DNA of 64,000 nucleotides. It comes from Marinobacter fonticola. GTDB taxonomy: Bacteria; Pseudomonadota; Gammaproteobacteria; Pseudomonadales; Oleiphilaceae. This document shows, in pieces, positions 1-9,095 of the stretch (position 1 is the stretch's first letter; every line of letters begins with the position of its first letter). The stretch lies in assembly GCF_008122265.1 (NCBI RefSeq), contig NZ_CP043042.1, forward strand, positions 1,798,001 to 1,862,000. The letters are read 5' to 3'. Both the position numbers and the translations under genes were made by a program. The notes beneath the pieces were generated by a model. That model was not told the DNA's origin. It was given only the letters and a program-made list of their open reading frames with translations, and searched no databases.

Positions 1-82
1 GCTGGTTCGCTTGAGCCAGCATGGCGAACAGGGCAAGAAAACAAAAAACGATTGATCTCCGGAACATAAATCCCGTATCCAT
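1..82 (-). CDS. TesA-like esterase, N-terminal fragment (runs off left edge)
   Basis: The first 82 bases read on the minus strand as an open frame from an ATG at 82 (a second in-frame ATG is at 67), giving 27 residues that form a signal peptide: a short basic start, a hydrophobic core (IVFCFLALFAMLA) and an A-Q-A type end. The gene continues outside the window. It is divergent from a YbbA/YbbP ABC transporter pair; in many gammaproteobacteria that pair lies divergent to tesA, the periplasmic acyl-CoA thioesterase I/lysophospholipase. The identity rests only on this position and the signal peptide, since no catalytic motif is visible. Confidence 0.5.
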   Translation of the reverse strand, partial: MDTGFMFRRSIVFCFLALFAMLAQANQ

Positions 83-164
83 TGTCAGATGAAACATTTG
101 TTGGCCGCGAATCAGCCGACATCACACCATTCGAATCTGTTATTTCTACCGTCGAGGAGACACC

Positions 165-875
165 GTGGCAACCGGAACTGACATTTTGAAGGTCACAGGC
201 CTCAGTCACGAAGTTGATCTGGGAAACGATACGCTGAGGATTCTGCATGAGGTCAACCTGACCATCGGGAAGGGTGAATCCGTGGCCATCGTCGGGCGTT
301 CCGGTTCCGGTAAGACAACACTGCTGGGTTTGTTGGCCGGGCTGGACAGCCCGAGTCACGGCCGGGTCGAACTCGACGGCCACCCCATCAGCGAGCTGAG
401 CGAGGACGAACGCGCCAGCCTGCGGGCACAGCGGGTGGGTTTCGTTTTCCAGTCCTTCCAGCTGCTCCCGGCCTTGACCGCTTTGGAGAACGTCATGCTG
501 CCGCTGGAGCTGGCAGGACAGTCCGGCGCCGAAGCCCACGCGCGGGAATTATTGCAACGGGTGGGCCTGGGGGAGCGGCTGCAACACACGCCGCGCCAGC
601 TTTCCGGTGGCGAACAGCAGCGGGTCGCCATAGCCCGCGCCTTTGCCGCCCAGCCCAAGATCCTGTTCGCCGATGAACCTACCGGCAACCTGGACAACAA
701 TACAGGCCAGGCAGTGTCCGATCTGCTGATGGCCCTGAATCGCGAGCAAGGCACAACGCTCGTCATGGTGACTCACGACGAGCAGCTGGCCGCCCGCTGC
801 GAACGCCAATTGTCGATCGAGGCCGGGGAGGTGTCCGAAACGCGTGGTGTTCAAGCCCAAGGAGTGGCTGTTTGA
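165..875 (+). CDS. ybbA: ABC transporter ATP-binding protein, YbbA type
   Basis: A 236-residue ABC ATPase that would power the YbbP-like permease encoded next to it. Walker A GRSGSGKT is at residues 44-51, the signature LSGGEQQR is near residue 145, and Walker B ILFADEPT is followed by the D-loop GNLD and the switch His in VTHDE. Length and motifs match the LolD/MacB/YbbA subfamily, which works with FtsX-like permeases and often acts on lipids, lipoproteins or toxic compounds in the envelope. The start is a GTG at 165 with a GAGGAG Shine-Dalgarno sequence at 154-159. The stop shares a base with the next start, so the two are translationally coupled. The substrate is not known. Confidence 0.88.
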   Translation: MATGTDILKVTGLSHEVDLGNDTLRILHEVNLTIGKGESVAIVGRSGSGKTTLLGLLAGLDSPSHGRVELDGHPISELSEDERASLRAQRVGFVFQSFQLLPALTALENVMLPLELAGQSGAEAHARELLQRVGLGERLQHTPRQLSGGEQQRVAIARAFAAQPKILFADEPTGNLDNNTGQAVSDLLMALNREQGTTLVMVTHDEQLAARCERQLSIEAGEVSETRGVQAQGVAV

Positions 876-3361
876 TGGCTGCATCGAAAACCCTAGGGCA
901 CACCGGGCGTGACTGGCGCGAGCGGGATATTCGGGTGCTGGTTGCGGCGTTGGTCGTCGCCGTCGCCACCGTGGCCACCATTGCGCTGTACGCCAGCCAT
1001 CTTCAGCACACCCTGGTAACGTCTGCTTCCGCCTTCCTGGCGGGCGACCGCCAACTTGAAAGTGAAAACGGCCAACCCATCCCCCAGGCCTGGCGGGATG
1101 AAGCGGAAAGTCGTGGCCTGAAGACGGCCCGCATGGTCGAGTTTTCAACGATGGTCTTCGGGGCCGGTAATTTTCAACTGGTCTCGGTCAAGGCGGTTGA
1201 CGACGATTATCCCCTGCGCGGTCAGGTGGAATTCCAGTCCGGGCCGCAGGCGCCACGTGAGATGATTGAGGGTGGCCCCGGCCGGGGCGAGGTATGGATC
1301 AACCCGCGATTGCTGCGGTTGCTTGAGGTGGATATTGGCGGCACGGTCGAGGTGGGCAATTCCTCGCTCAATGTCTCCGGCCTGCTGATCCGGGAGCCCG
1401 ATGGCGGCTTCAGCATGTCGGCCCTGGCTCCGCGCATCATGATGCATGCGGACGACGTGCCTGCGACAGGTGTCATCCAGGACGGCAGCCGGGTTGAATA
1501 CGTCAACCTGTTTGCGGGGGAGGCGAGTGCGCTCGATGCCTATTATGCGTGGCTCCAACCCCGCTTTTCGCCGAGTCATGAGTGGGAGAGCATCGAAGAC
1601 GGCGAAACCCTGTCCGAGTCGTTATCGAAAGCACGGCGTTTTCTGTTGCTGGGGGGGAGTCTTGCGGTGCTACTCGCGGCGGTCGCGGTGGCGGTGGCCA
1701 GTCGACAGTACGCCCTGGGGCAGCGGGATACGGTCGCTCTGCTTAAGACGCTGGGTGTTCCAGGTCAGCGTATTTCGCGCGTTTACATCCAGCGGCTGGC
1801 GTTGTGGGGCGTTGTCGGCACCTTAGTCGGGCTAATGGTGGCGTTACCCATATTTTGGGGGTTGGCGTCGCTGACCGCCAATCTCCTGGAGCGTGAGGTC
1901 GATTTCAGCGTCGATGTTGCTGCGCTGGGACCGGCGCTGGTGACCGCGCTGGTCTCCCTTTTCGCGTTTGCCTATCCACCGATCCAGCGGCTGCGCCAGG
2001 TGGCGGCCATGCGCGTACTGCGGGCACAGCCAGGCGAGGGCGGTAGCGGCGTGCTGCGGGATGGACTGATTGCTGTTGTCGCCATCTTCGGCTTGGTTTG
2101 GATGTACGCCCGCGAACTCTGGATGGTGCTGGCCTTGTTAGGCGGCCTGGCAGCCCTGCTGCTTATCCTGGCGGTATTGGGCTGGCTGATGGTTCTGGGC
2201 CTTCGCCGGATTGTCGGCGGCGGCAACGCCTGGCGTCTGGCCCTGGTCGGCTTGTACCGGCACCGGAGAGCCAGCCTGTCGCAAATTGCCGTGTTCGCCA
2301 TGACGTTGATGCTGGCGGCGACGCTCATTTTGGTGCGCTCTTCTTTGCTTGACGATTGGCAGTCGCAACTGCCTGAGGATGCGCCCAATCACTTCCTGAT
2401 CAATATCAGTTCGGATGCCGTCGGCGAGGTCACCGGCTTCCTGAATGAAAACGGCCTAACGACCGACACCCTTTATCCCATGGTGCGTGGCCGCCTGACC
2501 GAACTCAACGGCCAGCCCGTGCGTGAGGCCGTCAGCAAGGACCGCGACGTCAATGCCTTGAACCGCGAGCTCAATCTGACCTGGATGGAAAACCTGCCCG
2601 ACGACAACCGCATCGTCAACGGCCAGTGGTTCGAGCCCGGTGCTACCGAGGGCGTTTCGGTCGAGGCCGAGTTGGCGCAGCGCCTCGGGCTGAAGGTGGG
2701 CGATGTGCTTGGTTTTACCATCGGCTCCGAAACCATTGCCGAACCGGTAAAGAGTATCCGTACGGTGCAGTGGGATAGCATGAAACCCAATTTTTACATG
2801 GCTTTCCCACCGGGGGGGGCGCTGGAAGGACTGCCGGCGACTTGGATTACGAGCTTTCACCTGGAGCCTGAGCGCAAAGCGGTATTGAACGCATTCACCC
2901 GCGAGTTTCCGACCATCTCAGTACTGGAGCTCGATCACATCATCGAGCGTATTCGTGAGATCGTGATTCAGGTCACGCAGGCGATCGAGGCTATTCTGGC
3001 CCTGATTCTGGCGGCAGCCGTTGTCGTCATGGCGGCGGTGGTCAGCGCCACGCTTCAGGATCGGCAGCGAGAAGGGGCGCTATTGCGGACGCTGGGTGGT
3101 CGTCAGCGCCTGCTGGTCAACAGCACCATGCTGGAGTTTGCATTGCTGGGTCTGTTTGCCGGCGTTCTCGGCGTGATGGCGGCAGAAGTTGCCGTTTGGG
3201 CACTGCAGTACCGGATGTTCCAAGGCTCCTTCAACTGGCATTGGCCGGTGGTCTTCGGTCTGCCGCTGATCAGCGCCGTGGTCCTAGCGCTGTTTGGCCG
3301 GTGGCAGCTCAATCCCGTCCTGCGGGTATCGCCGATGTTGCTGCTGCGGCGGTTGGAATAG
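875..3361 (+). CDS. ybbP: ABC transporter permease, YbbP type (FtsX-like)
   Basis: A large inner-membrane permease of 828 residues when started at the ATG at 875 (TGATG overlap with the ATPase; AAGGAG at 859-864). A first membrane segment lies near residues 27-45. A periplasmic domain follows, then a cluster of about three segments (residues 250-370), more segments around 395-490, a second periplasmic domain, and a final FtsX-like group of segments near the C-terminus. The duplicated FtsX-like layout and length of about 800 residues are typical of YbbP proteins. With the ATPase upstream it forms a complete export or extraction system. An in-frame TTG at 872 is a less likely start. Confidence 0.87.
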   Translation: MAASKTLGHTGRDWRERDIRVLVAALVVAVATVATIALYASHLQHTLVTSASAFLAGDRQLESENGQPIPQAWRDEAESRGLKTARMVEFSTMVFGAGNFQLVSVKAVDDDYPLRGQVEFQSGPQAPREMIEGGPGRGEVWINPRLLRLLEVDIGGTVEVGNSSLNVSGLLIREPDGGFSMSALAPRIMMHADDVPATGVIQDGSRVEYVNLFAGEASALDAYYAWLQPRFSPSHEWESIEDGETLSESLSKARRFLLLGGSLAVLLAAVAVAVASRQYALGQRDTVALLKTLGVPGQRISRVYIQRLALWGVVGTLVGLMVALPIFWGLASLTANLLEREVDFSVDVAALGPALVTALVSLFAFAYPPIQRLRQVAAMRVLRAQPGEGGSGVLRDGLIAVVAIFGLVWMYARELWMVLALLGGLAALLLILAVLGWLMVLGLRRIVGGGNAWRLALVGLYRHRRASLSQIAVFAMTLMLAATLILVRSSLLDDWQSQLPEDAPNHFLINISSDAVGEVTGFLNENGLTTDTLYPMVRGRLTELNGQPVREAVSKDRDVNALNRELNLTWMENLPDDNRIVNGQWFEPGATEGVSVEAELAQRLGLKVGDVLGFTIGSETIAEPVKSIRTVQWDSMKPNFYMAFPPGGALEGLPATWITSFHLEPERKAVLNAFTREFPTISVLELDHIIERIREIVIQVTQAIEAILALILAAAVVVMAAVVSATLQDRQREGALLRTLGGRQRLLVNSTMLEFALLGLFAGVLGVMAAEVAVWALQYRMFQGSFNWHWPVVFGLPLISAVVLALFGRWQLNPVLRVSPMLLLRRLE

Positions 3362-3385
3362 GAGGTTGCCGCGTCGCCTGGGTGC

Positions 3386-4141
3386 CTAGCGATAGGCATC
3401 CATGATCCGATCCAGATCGCCGTTGGATTTCATGGCGGTGAGCTCGGCGTTGAATTTATCGGCAAACGCGTCCATATCCGGACGCAGCATCAGGCGCAAG
3501 CCTAAGTCGGTCAGCGCATTGTCGCTGACAGAAAACTGACCGCGCCAGCCATTCTGGCGGATCAGCCACTGGCCGACCAGCATGTCGGAAATGGCGAGAT
3601 CAAAATTATCGTCGCCGTGCAGCAGATAGCTGAAGAGGTCTTTGTCCTTGGGGACGTCGAAACGATGGGCCCGTTTCGACTCGAACATCTCGCGCAGATA
3701 GGGGTATTTGTAGCCTAGGTGGGTGACCACGGTCCGACCGGCGATATCTTCCGGACGGTCGTAGACGAATTTCTCCTCCCCGAGCGCAAAGAAGACTTCC
3801 CGGACGCGTACGATGGGGTCGGTGAAGACAAACCGCTCCGGGCGATCTGTCCATTCCCGGGCGCGGGCCGTGGCGTCGATGAAATCGTCCAGCAGCATGT
3901 CGTCGACACGCTTCCTGGGGATCTTATAGGCTTCAAGCCGATATCCCAGACGCTCTGTGATGCGCTTGGCGACGTCCCAGATAATGCCTGACGTTTCTTC
4001 TCCATCGACGATGGTATAGGGCGGGTAGCCTTCCGGGGAAACGTTTAGCCGGAAGACAGGGGCCTCCGACGCAAGGAGGGACGATGCGAGTCCCAGTAGT
4101 AGGAGCAAGCCCGCAACGGAGCAAAGTAAGATACGCAGCAT
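3386..4141 (-). CDS. Periplasmic solute-binding protein, family 3-like
   Basis: The start is an ATG at 4141 (251 residues); a TTG two codons earlier is also in frame. A classical signal peptide (LRILLCSVAGLLLLLGLA, then SLLAS-E) is followed by an SBP_bac_3-type fold: the opening with a PPYTIVD segment, the FVFTDPIVR region near residue 110, and an ISDMLVGQ hinge near residue 185 fit amino-acid-binding-protein relatives. No permease or ATPase is adjacent, and many marine gammaproteobacteria carry such orphan proteins, some of them sensory. The ligand cannot be told. It converges on the ABC permease gene with only 24 bases between stops. Confidence 0.75.
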   Translation of the reverse strand: MLRILLCSVAGLLLLLGLASSLLASEAPVFRLNVSPEGYPPYTIVDGEETSGIIWDVAKRITERLGYRLEAYKIPRKRVDDMLLDDFIDATARAREWTDRPERFVFTDPIVRVREVFFALGEEKFVYDRPEDIAGRTVVTHLGYKYPYLREMFESKRAHRFDVPKDKDLFSYLLHGDDNFDLAISDMLVGQWLIRQNGWRGQFSVSDNALTDLGLRLMLRPDMDAFADKFNAELTAMKSNGDLDRIMDAYR

Positions 4142-4372
4142 GAACAATCGGCCCAGAAAGCAAAAGCCCGAGGTCGCGCCACATTATTCCGTCGTGGGGC
4201 CAAACATCGGGCAATGTAATCGTGCAACTTATTTGCGTCCGTGCACCAATTACTATTCTGCCAGAACTTTTGGGAATGAGTCTCGTTGTTTATTGTAAAA
4301 ATAGTGTGTGTAAACAGCGACAAGGCTTGAGTGGAGGCGCTCGAAGCCTCGTCGCAGCACAGCGCAGATCAA

Positions 4373-5560
4373 CTACCCCCAGGCGCGCCTCAGCACTGCC
4401 AATGCGTCTTCTAGGGTGACCTCCCGTGGATTAAACATAATGGAACCGTCGTCCAGGGCCGAGCGAGCAATGCGGTCGAGCTGGTCCTCAGTGACCTTAC
4501 CGGTTTCCTGCAGGGTTCGTGGCAATTTGCAATGCTGGTAGAGTTCGTCTCGCAGTTTTCGAATCTCGGAAATGCACGCTTCGGCGCGCCGCGCTGCCGG
4601 TGTGGTGGCGTAGACGTCCGGTCCGGCCATGTAGATCAGCAGTTCGCTGAGTGGCTCACGGATGGATTCCAAATTGTACTCAAGCACGTAAGGCAGATAC
4701 ACGCTCATACACAGCCCGTGCGGCAAGTGGCAGATAGCGCCCGTAGCGTGGCCCAGGGAGTGAACCAGCCCAACCATAGAATTGGAAAACGCAATGCCGG
4801 CCATTGTGGAGGCCTGGGCTAGTTCCAGACGGCTGTCTGCGTCTTTGGGGTTATCCATCACCTGCAGCAGGTTGTCGCTGATTTTCTTCACTGCTGCAGT
4901 GGCGTAGGCATCGCTAAGCGGGTTCTTCGCCATACACGTGAACGCTTCGGTCGCATGGGTCATCGCGTCCATCGCCGTGGCCGCGGTAATATGGGGTGGC
5001 AGCGTCAATGTCATGCGCGGGTCGATGATGGCCGCATCCGGCAGCAGAAAGGATGAGGTAAAGGGCAATTTCACCGATTTCTCGGTATCGGCGATTACCG
5101 CGACTGCCGTGACTTCGGAGCCTGTACCCGCGGTTGTCGGCACTACGAAGAAAGGTTTCAAGGGACGCTTGAGGACGCCGGCACCGGCGTATGCAGAGAG
5201 GTCGTCGCCCCCTTCGGAGACCAGGATGTTCACGGCCTTGGCGGTATCGATCGAGGACCCGCCGCCGACGGCAATGATGGAGTCGCATTTCTCTTCCCGG
5301 TAGATATTGGCAATCGCCTTGACCACGTGGGTCGACGAATCGGTCGGCACATCGTCGTAGATGGCCGCAATCTCCTGGCCACCTTCCTCGCAGGCCTCCA
5401 GAACCGGTTCCAGCAGGCCCGCGGCACGGACGCCCTTGTCCGTGATCAGCATGGTTCGTGTTGCCGCCACGCCGGACAGTTCATAGGGAATATGTTCGAG
5501 GGCCGCTTTCCCGGCGATGACTTTGACCGGGCAGAAGAATTCGTAATAGCGCTGACTCAT
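4373..5560 (-). CDS. Iron-containing alcohol dehydrogenase
   Basis: A 395-residue member of the group III (Fe-dependent) alcohol dehydrogenases, NAD(P)-dependent enzymes interconverting alcohols and aldehydes. The nucleotide-binding loop GGGSSIDTAK is at residues 99-108. The metal ligands expected for the family are present as Asp198, His202, His267 and His281 (segments DAMTHATEAF and HSLGHATGAICHLPHG). Length is normal. The ATG at 5560 overlaps the stop of the SCP2-like gene by four bases (ATGA), so the two form one operon behind the promoter near 6138-6166. Substrate chain length is not determinable; pairing with a lipid-binding-like protein hints at a hydrophobic alcohol. Confidence 0.88.
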   Translation of the reverse strand: MSQRYYEFFCPVKVIAGKAALEHIPYELSGVAATRTMLITDKGVRAAGLLEPVLEACEEGGQEIAAIYDDVPTDSSTHVVKAIANIYREEKCDSIIAVGGGSSIDTAKAVNILVSEGGDDLSAYAGAGVLKRPLKPFFVVPTTAGTGSEVTAVAVIADTEKSVKLPFTSSFLLPDAAIIDPRMTLTLPPHITAATAMDAMTHATEAFTCMAKNPLSDAYATAAVKKISDNLLQVMDNPKDADSRLELAQASTMAGIAFSNSMVGLVHSLGHATGAICHLPHGLCMSVYLPYVLEYNLESIREPLSELLIYMAGPDVYATTPAARRAEACISEIRKLRDELYQHCKLPRTLQETGKVTEDQLDRIARSALDDGSIMFNPREVTLEDALAVLRRAWG

Positions 5561-6105
5561 GAGGCTCTCGCTGTATCGAAGAAATGGGTCGCGACTTTCA
5601 AGTAAATGCGAGCGGCGCTTAGTACCTTTTCAGGCAACTTAAGATTGCTCGGGTATTCCTTCACCGCGCGTTCGGCGACGAGTTTCGGCAAGATGAAGGT
5701 TTCCAGCCGGTTCAGTATACGCGTCATGCGGATGGCATAGCTGATATCGCCATCGACCAGCATACGGTCGTAGGCAAAAGCCACGGACGTTTTTTCCTGG
5801 AAGGAGACGACCAGATAAGCATGGGCGATATGTTTGAACTGGATTGACAAATCCACTGGCCGGGGCGCTTCGGAGCCGAGATAGCGGAAGTGCCCGCTGC
5901 CGGTGTGCTCTACGATCAGGCCCGGGCCGTTGGGGCGAACCATCATTTCGAACAGAAACCCGTCAGGCAGTTCCCGGGCTTCGTTCTGTGCCGTTTTGTC
6001 TACTTCGCTAATACCTTGAAGGGCGCGGCCCATCACCTGAAACATTAGCTCCACATACAGCCGCCTAGCCTGGAGGGCCACTGGCTTGAGTCGTTTGGCA
6101 ATCAT
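5557..6105 (-). CDS. SCP2-like (sterol carrier/lipid-binding) protein
   Basis: A soluble 182-residue protein without a signal peptide. The C-terminal two thirds resemble SCP2-type proteins: a VDLSIQFKHIAHAYLVV strand-helix stretch, then VDGDISYAIRMTRILNRLE, where a small-domain G-D-hydrophobic element leads into a long helix. I recognise this by style of sequence rather than a defining motif. It is the first gene of a two-gene operon, overlapping the iron alcohol dehydrogenase by four bases, so it could present a hydrophobic substrate to that enzyme or bind fatty alcohols. That role is inference. The promoter upstream contains a perfect palindrome. Confidence 0.55.
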   Translation of the reverse strand: MIAKRLKPVALQARRLYVELMFQVMGRALQGISEVDKTAQNEARELPDGFLFEMMVRPNGPGLIVEHTGSGHFRYLGSEAPRPVDLSIQFKHIAHAYLVVSFQEKTSVAFAYDRMLVDGDISYAIRMTRILNRLETFILPKLVAERAVKEYPSNLKLPEKVLSAARIYLKVATHFFDTARAS

Positions 6106-6137
6106 GGTCTACCCGCTTTGTTGTTTGCCGTAAATGA

Positions 6138-6166
6138 ATTTTTAGAGCTTTTGCTCTAGAAGTCAA
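6138..6166 (-). promoter_or_regulatory. Promoter with internal palindrome for the SCP2-like/alcohol dehydrogenase operon
   Basis: On the minus strand a -35 TTGACT (6161-6166) and a -10 AAAAAT (6138-6143) are separated by 17 bases. The spacer is largely a perfect inverted repeat, TAGAGC-AAAA-GCTCTA (6143-6158). A 16-bp palindrome between -35 and -10 is a classic repressor operator position, as for TetR-family dimers. The operon start codon is about 33 bases beyond the -10. The regulator is not identified. Confidence 0.55.
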
Positions 6167-6353
6167 CTGGCCCAACACGAACGTGTGATGTCGGATGGGG
6201 CCATCTGGCGTTGTAGCAGCCATCGGATGGGGCTGCATCGGCGGCAAACCGGGTTAAGGGCACTTTTCAGACGCTAACATAGTCAGTCGCTAAGCTAGAC
6301 GACCGGCCCGGTTCGCAGGTAAGCCGCAAGCCGGGCGTTGCTGGAGCCATAGA

Positions 6354-7637
6354 TCAGCCTTGGGTGAGCTGCGCCAGTTTACGGCGCGCTTCCTCGGCAA
6401 TCTCCCCGCTGGAATCCGCGGCCACCTGATAGTATTGAATGGCCTGGTCTCGCTGGCCCTGTTGCACGGCGATATCGCCCAGACGCAGATAGGCGATAGA
6501 CGTGGGCACGACTTCGTTAGCTGCTTTCAGATCGCTTTCGGCAGCGCTCAGGTTTTTTAGCTCCAGATAGCCTAACCCCCGGTTAATCCGGTAACTGAAC
6601 ATTTCCGGATACAGGCTTACGGCTTTGTCGAAGCTTTGCTGAGCCTGATCTTCCTTGCCTTGTTCGCTCAGGACCTGCCCGCGCAGGGCATAAAAGGCGG
6701 CTTCTTTAGGTTCGATCTCGATGGCTTCGTTGATCTTGGCGAGGGCGGCATCGATATCGCCGGATTGCGCCAGCTCACGCGCTTTGGTTTCCGCCTTGTA
6801 GGCCGGTTGCTTGCTACGCAGGTACGCTAGCTTTTGCTCATAGGTTTCCTTCCCCAGGTTGCCGCCTGGGGAGCCCATTTCCTTCACCAATTCCTGGTTT
6901 TCCTCGACACGTTTTTGCGACGGGGGGTGAGATGCAAACAGTCCGTCGATCCAGCCGGCCTTGTTGCCTTCGGATAGCCTGACAAAAATCTCCTGCAGTT
7001 CTACAGCCGCCTGCGGGTCGTAGCCGGCTTCGGCCATGTATTCGATACCGTAGTGATCGGATTCCAGCTCGTGACTCTGGCCGTATTGGGCCATAGTCAG
7101 CTGGCTGCCCAGCGCGGCGCCTCCCATGATTAGCCCGGCATAATCGCTGTCCGACAGCGCCAGGCCGAGTCCGGCAATCCCGGCGTTGAGCAGCATGCCT
7201 TGCTGCATGCGCTGAACGCTGTGGCGTGCCGCCGCATGAACGATCTCATGGCCCAGAACCGCAGCCAGCTGCGCCTCGTTCTGAAGTTCGCTGAGCAGAC
7301 CCCGGTTGATTGCAATCTTGCCCCCCGGTAACGCCCACGCATTGGGCACGGAACTGTTGAGCACAACGAACTCATAGGGCAGGTCGGGACGGTCACTCAC
7401 CCTGGCGAGCTTTTGCCCCACGTTACTTACATAGTCATTGAGTTCCTGGTCGACGTAGTACTTGCCGCCCTGAACCTGTTGAGTGGGCTGATACTGTTCG
7501 GCACCGATAGACATTTCCTGACTTTCGGAGATGAGGGCGAGCTGTCTCTCGCCCGTTACCGGATTGGTGGTACAGCCAGCCAGAATCAGCGCTATTAGCG
7601 CGGCCACTACAATCGGGAAAGGGAATGTCAAACGCAC
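6354..7637 (-). CDS. M48 family metalloprotease lipoprotein with TPR repeats
   Basis: A 427-residue lipoprotein (GTG start at 7637). Lipobox LAGC puts the modified Cys at residue 22. The zinc protease site HEIVH is at residues 130-134, and the downstream acidic ligand lies in the HELESD segment near 190. After the protease domain come tetratricopeptide-like helices (residues about 275-425), as in YfgC/BepA-type envelope proteases that act on misassembled outer-membrane proteins. It is distinct from the second M48-TPR protein in this window, which has a cleavable signal peptide without a lipobox. It is a single gene facing away from the DUF599 gene, separated by 237 bases that include a 15-bp tandem array. 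Confidence 0.85.
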   Translation of the reverse strand: MRLTFPFPIVVAALIALILAGCTTNPVTGERQLALISESQEMSIGAEQYQPTQQVQGGKYYVDQELNDYVSNVGQKLARVSDRPDLPYEFVVLNSSVPNAWALPGGKIAINRGLLSELQNEAQLAAVLGHEIVHAAARHSVQRMQQGMLLNAGIAGLGLALSDSDYAGLIMGGAALGSQLTMAQYGQSHELESDHYGIEYMAEAGYDPQAAVELQEIFVRLSEGNKAGWIDGLFASHPPSQKRVEENQELVKEMGSPGGNLGKETYEQKLAYLRSKQPAYKAETKARELAQSGDIDAALAKINEAIEIEPKEAAFYALRGQVLSEQGKEDQAQQSFDKAVSLYPEMFSYRINRGLGYLELKNLSAAESDLKAANEVVPTSIAYLRLGDIAVQQGQRDQAIQYYQVAADSSGEIAEEARRKLAQLTQG

Positions 7638-7670
7638 AGCTCACTCCATGATCGGTTAACGGACAGGGTC

Positions 7671-7715
7671 AGGTTACAACCGGTGAGGTTATAACGATTG
7701 AAGTTATAACATAGT
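7671..7715. repeat. Tandem array, three units of about 15 bp
   Basis: Units AGGTTACAACCGGTG (7671-7685), AGGTTATAACGATTG (7686-7700) and AAGTTATAACATAGT (7701-7715) follow each other without gaps in the spacer between the divergent M48 protease and DUF599 genes. The conserved core is GGTTATAAC. Confidence 0.75.
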
Positions 7716-7874
7716 TGCGACCTGGGTATTATGGCGGCTATCGAGACCATTCAGTATCATGCGTTTATGGCGTTTCCGAATACTGTCTGTCTTATGTTCT
7801 GCCCGGTCTTAATCCAGAGCAGAGAGAGACTTAGTTAGACGCTCCTTCGACTCTTAGACTCCCCGGAAATTTTG

Positions 7875-8621
7875 ATGGTTCCCGTCCTCGACCTGATTGC
7901 GTTGCTGTGGTTTTTGGTTTGCTGGGTCGGCTATGGCGAATACTCGCGCCGCAGGGCCGATGTGCGGCCATGCTTGTCGAACACCCTGGATCTTTATCGT
8001 CAGGACTGGATGCGCAGCATGCTTACGCGGGAAAACCGCATTGCCGATGCCAGCGTGGTCGGCAACCTCGAGCGCAACGGTGCGTTTTTCGCGTCGAGCT
8101 GTCTGCTGATTCTTGCGGGCCTCTTTACGGCGATGGGCTACACCCGGGAAATCATGGAGGTGTTCGGCACCATGCCTTTTGGCGGCAGCGGCGACACACT
8201 GGTCTGGGAAATGCGGTTGTTCGTGCTGATGCTCGTGTTCGTCTATGCGTTTTTTAAATTTACCTGGTCAATGCGAATGTATAACTTTGCCGCCGTAATG
8301 ATCGGTGGAGCGCCCTTGAGCGACGACAGCAAGGTCTCGCCCGCAGCCAAAGAGGCGTTTGCCCAAAGCTCTGCCAGCGTTTGCAACCTTGCGGGGGATG
8401 CCTTCAACCTGGGCTTACGTTCCTACTACTACGCACTCGGGCTGGTCACTTGGTTTGTCCACCCCGTGCTCTTTATCCTTGCCTCGAGTTTTGTCGTGTT
8501 CGTGCTTTACCGGCGCGAGTTTCAGTCAGACGCGCTGCTGGCTCTGCGGTCTGGTAAAGTTTTCAAAGAGCCCGAAGCAAAAAAGGTCGGCGACAACAAC
8601 GTGTCAGAAGGTAGTCATTAA
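7875..8621 (+). CDS. DUF599 family membrane protein
   Basis: A 248-residue integral membrane protein from the ATG at 7875 (a TTG lies just before it). Hydrophobic segments lie near residues 1-20, 70-95, 115-135 and 195-225. The stretch GDAFNLGLRSYYYALG followed by a WFVHP turn is the hallmark of DUF599 (PF04654), whose function is unknown. Its stop directly abuts the next start (TAAATG), and two thioesterase genes follow in the same operon, which links it loosely to acyl or lipid metabolism. Confidence 0.82.
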   Translation: MVPVLDLIALLWFLVCWVGYGEYSRRRADVRPCLSNTLDLYRQDWMRSMLTRENRIADASVVGNLERNGAFFASSCLLILAGLFTAMGYTREIMEVFGTMPFGGSGDTLVWEMRLFVLMLVFVYAFFKFTWSMRMYNFAAVMIGGAPLSDDSKVSPAAKEAFAQSSASVCNLAGDAFNLGLRSYYYALGLVTWFVHPVLFILASSFVVFVLYRREFQSDALLALRSGKVFKEPEAKKVGDNNVSEGSH

Positions 8622-9095
8622 ATGACAGACGATATTCGGTTTGATCGGGTCAGCCGATTCCTGGATACCTTAGCGCAGGTTAAGGCTCTGGGCATCGAAG
8701 CGATCGAGGCCCGGGAGAATCATCTGATCCTGCGTTTGCCTTACAGCGAAAAAATTATCGGCAACCCAGAGTCTCGCGTGATTCATGGTGGCGCCATTAC
8801 GACGCTCATGGATACCGCCTCGGGCTCGGTCGTGATTTGTGCGCTGGATAATTTCGAGCTGTGTCCAACCCTGGATCTGCGGGTCGATTACATGCGCCCG
8901 GCAGAGCCGGGCCAACCCGTGTTCGCCCGGGCCGAAACCTATCGCGTGACCCGCAATATCATTTTTACCCGGTGCGAGGCTTACCAGGAAACCGACGGCC
9001 AAACGATCGCGAACTGCGTGGCCACCTTCATGCGCATCGGTCGGGAAGCGACACCCAAAGCCTACCGTGACCTGATCACCGGAGGTGAAGCATGA
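8622..9095 (+). CDS. PaaI-type hotdog thioesterase (first of a tandem pair)
   Basis: A 157-residue single hotdog-fold acyl-CoA thioesterase. The HGG motif at residues 55-57 is followed by an acidic residue (Asp64, in TLMDTASG), as in PaaI/YdiI-type enzymes that hydrolyse acyl- or aryl-CoA esters. It is the middle gene of a DUF599-thioesterase-thioesterase operon and overlaps the next gene by four bases. The substrate is unknown. Confidence 0.85.
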   Translation: MTDDIRFDRVSRFLDTLAQVKALGIEAIEARENHLILRLPYSEKIIGNPESRVIHGGAITTLMDTASGSVVICALDNFELCPTLDLRVDYMRPAEPGQPVFARAETYRVTRNIIFTRCEAYQETDGQTIANCVATFMRIGREATPKAYRDLITGGEA

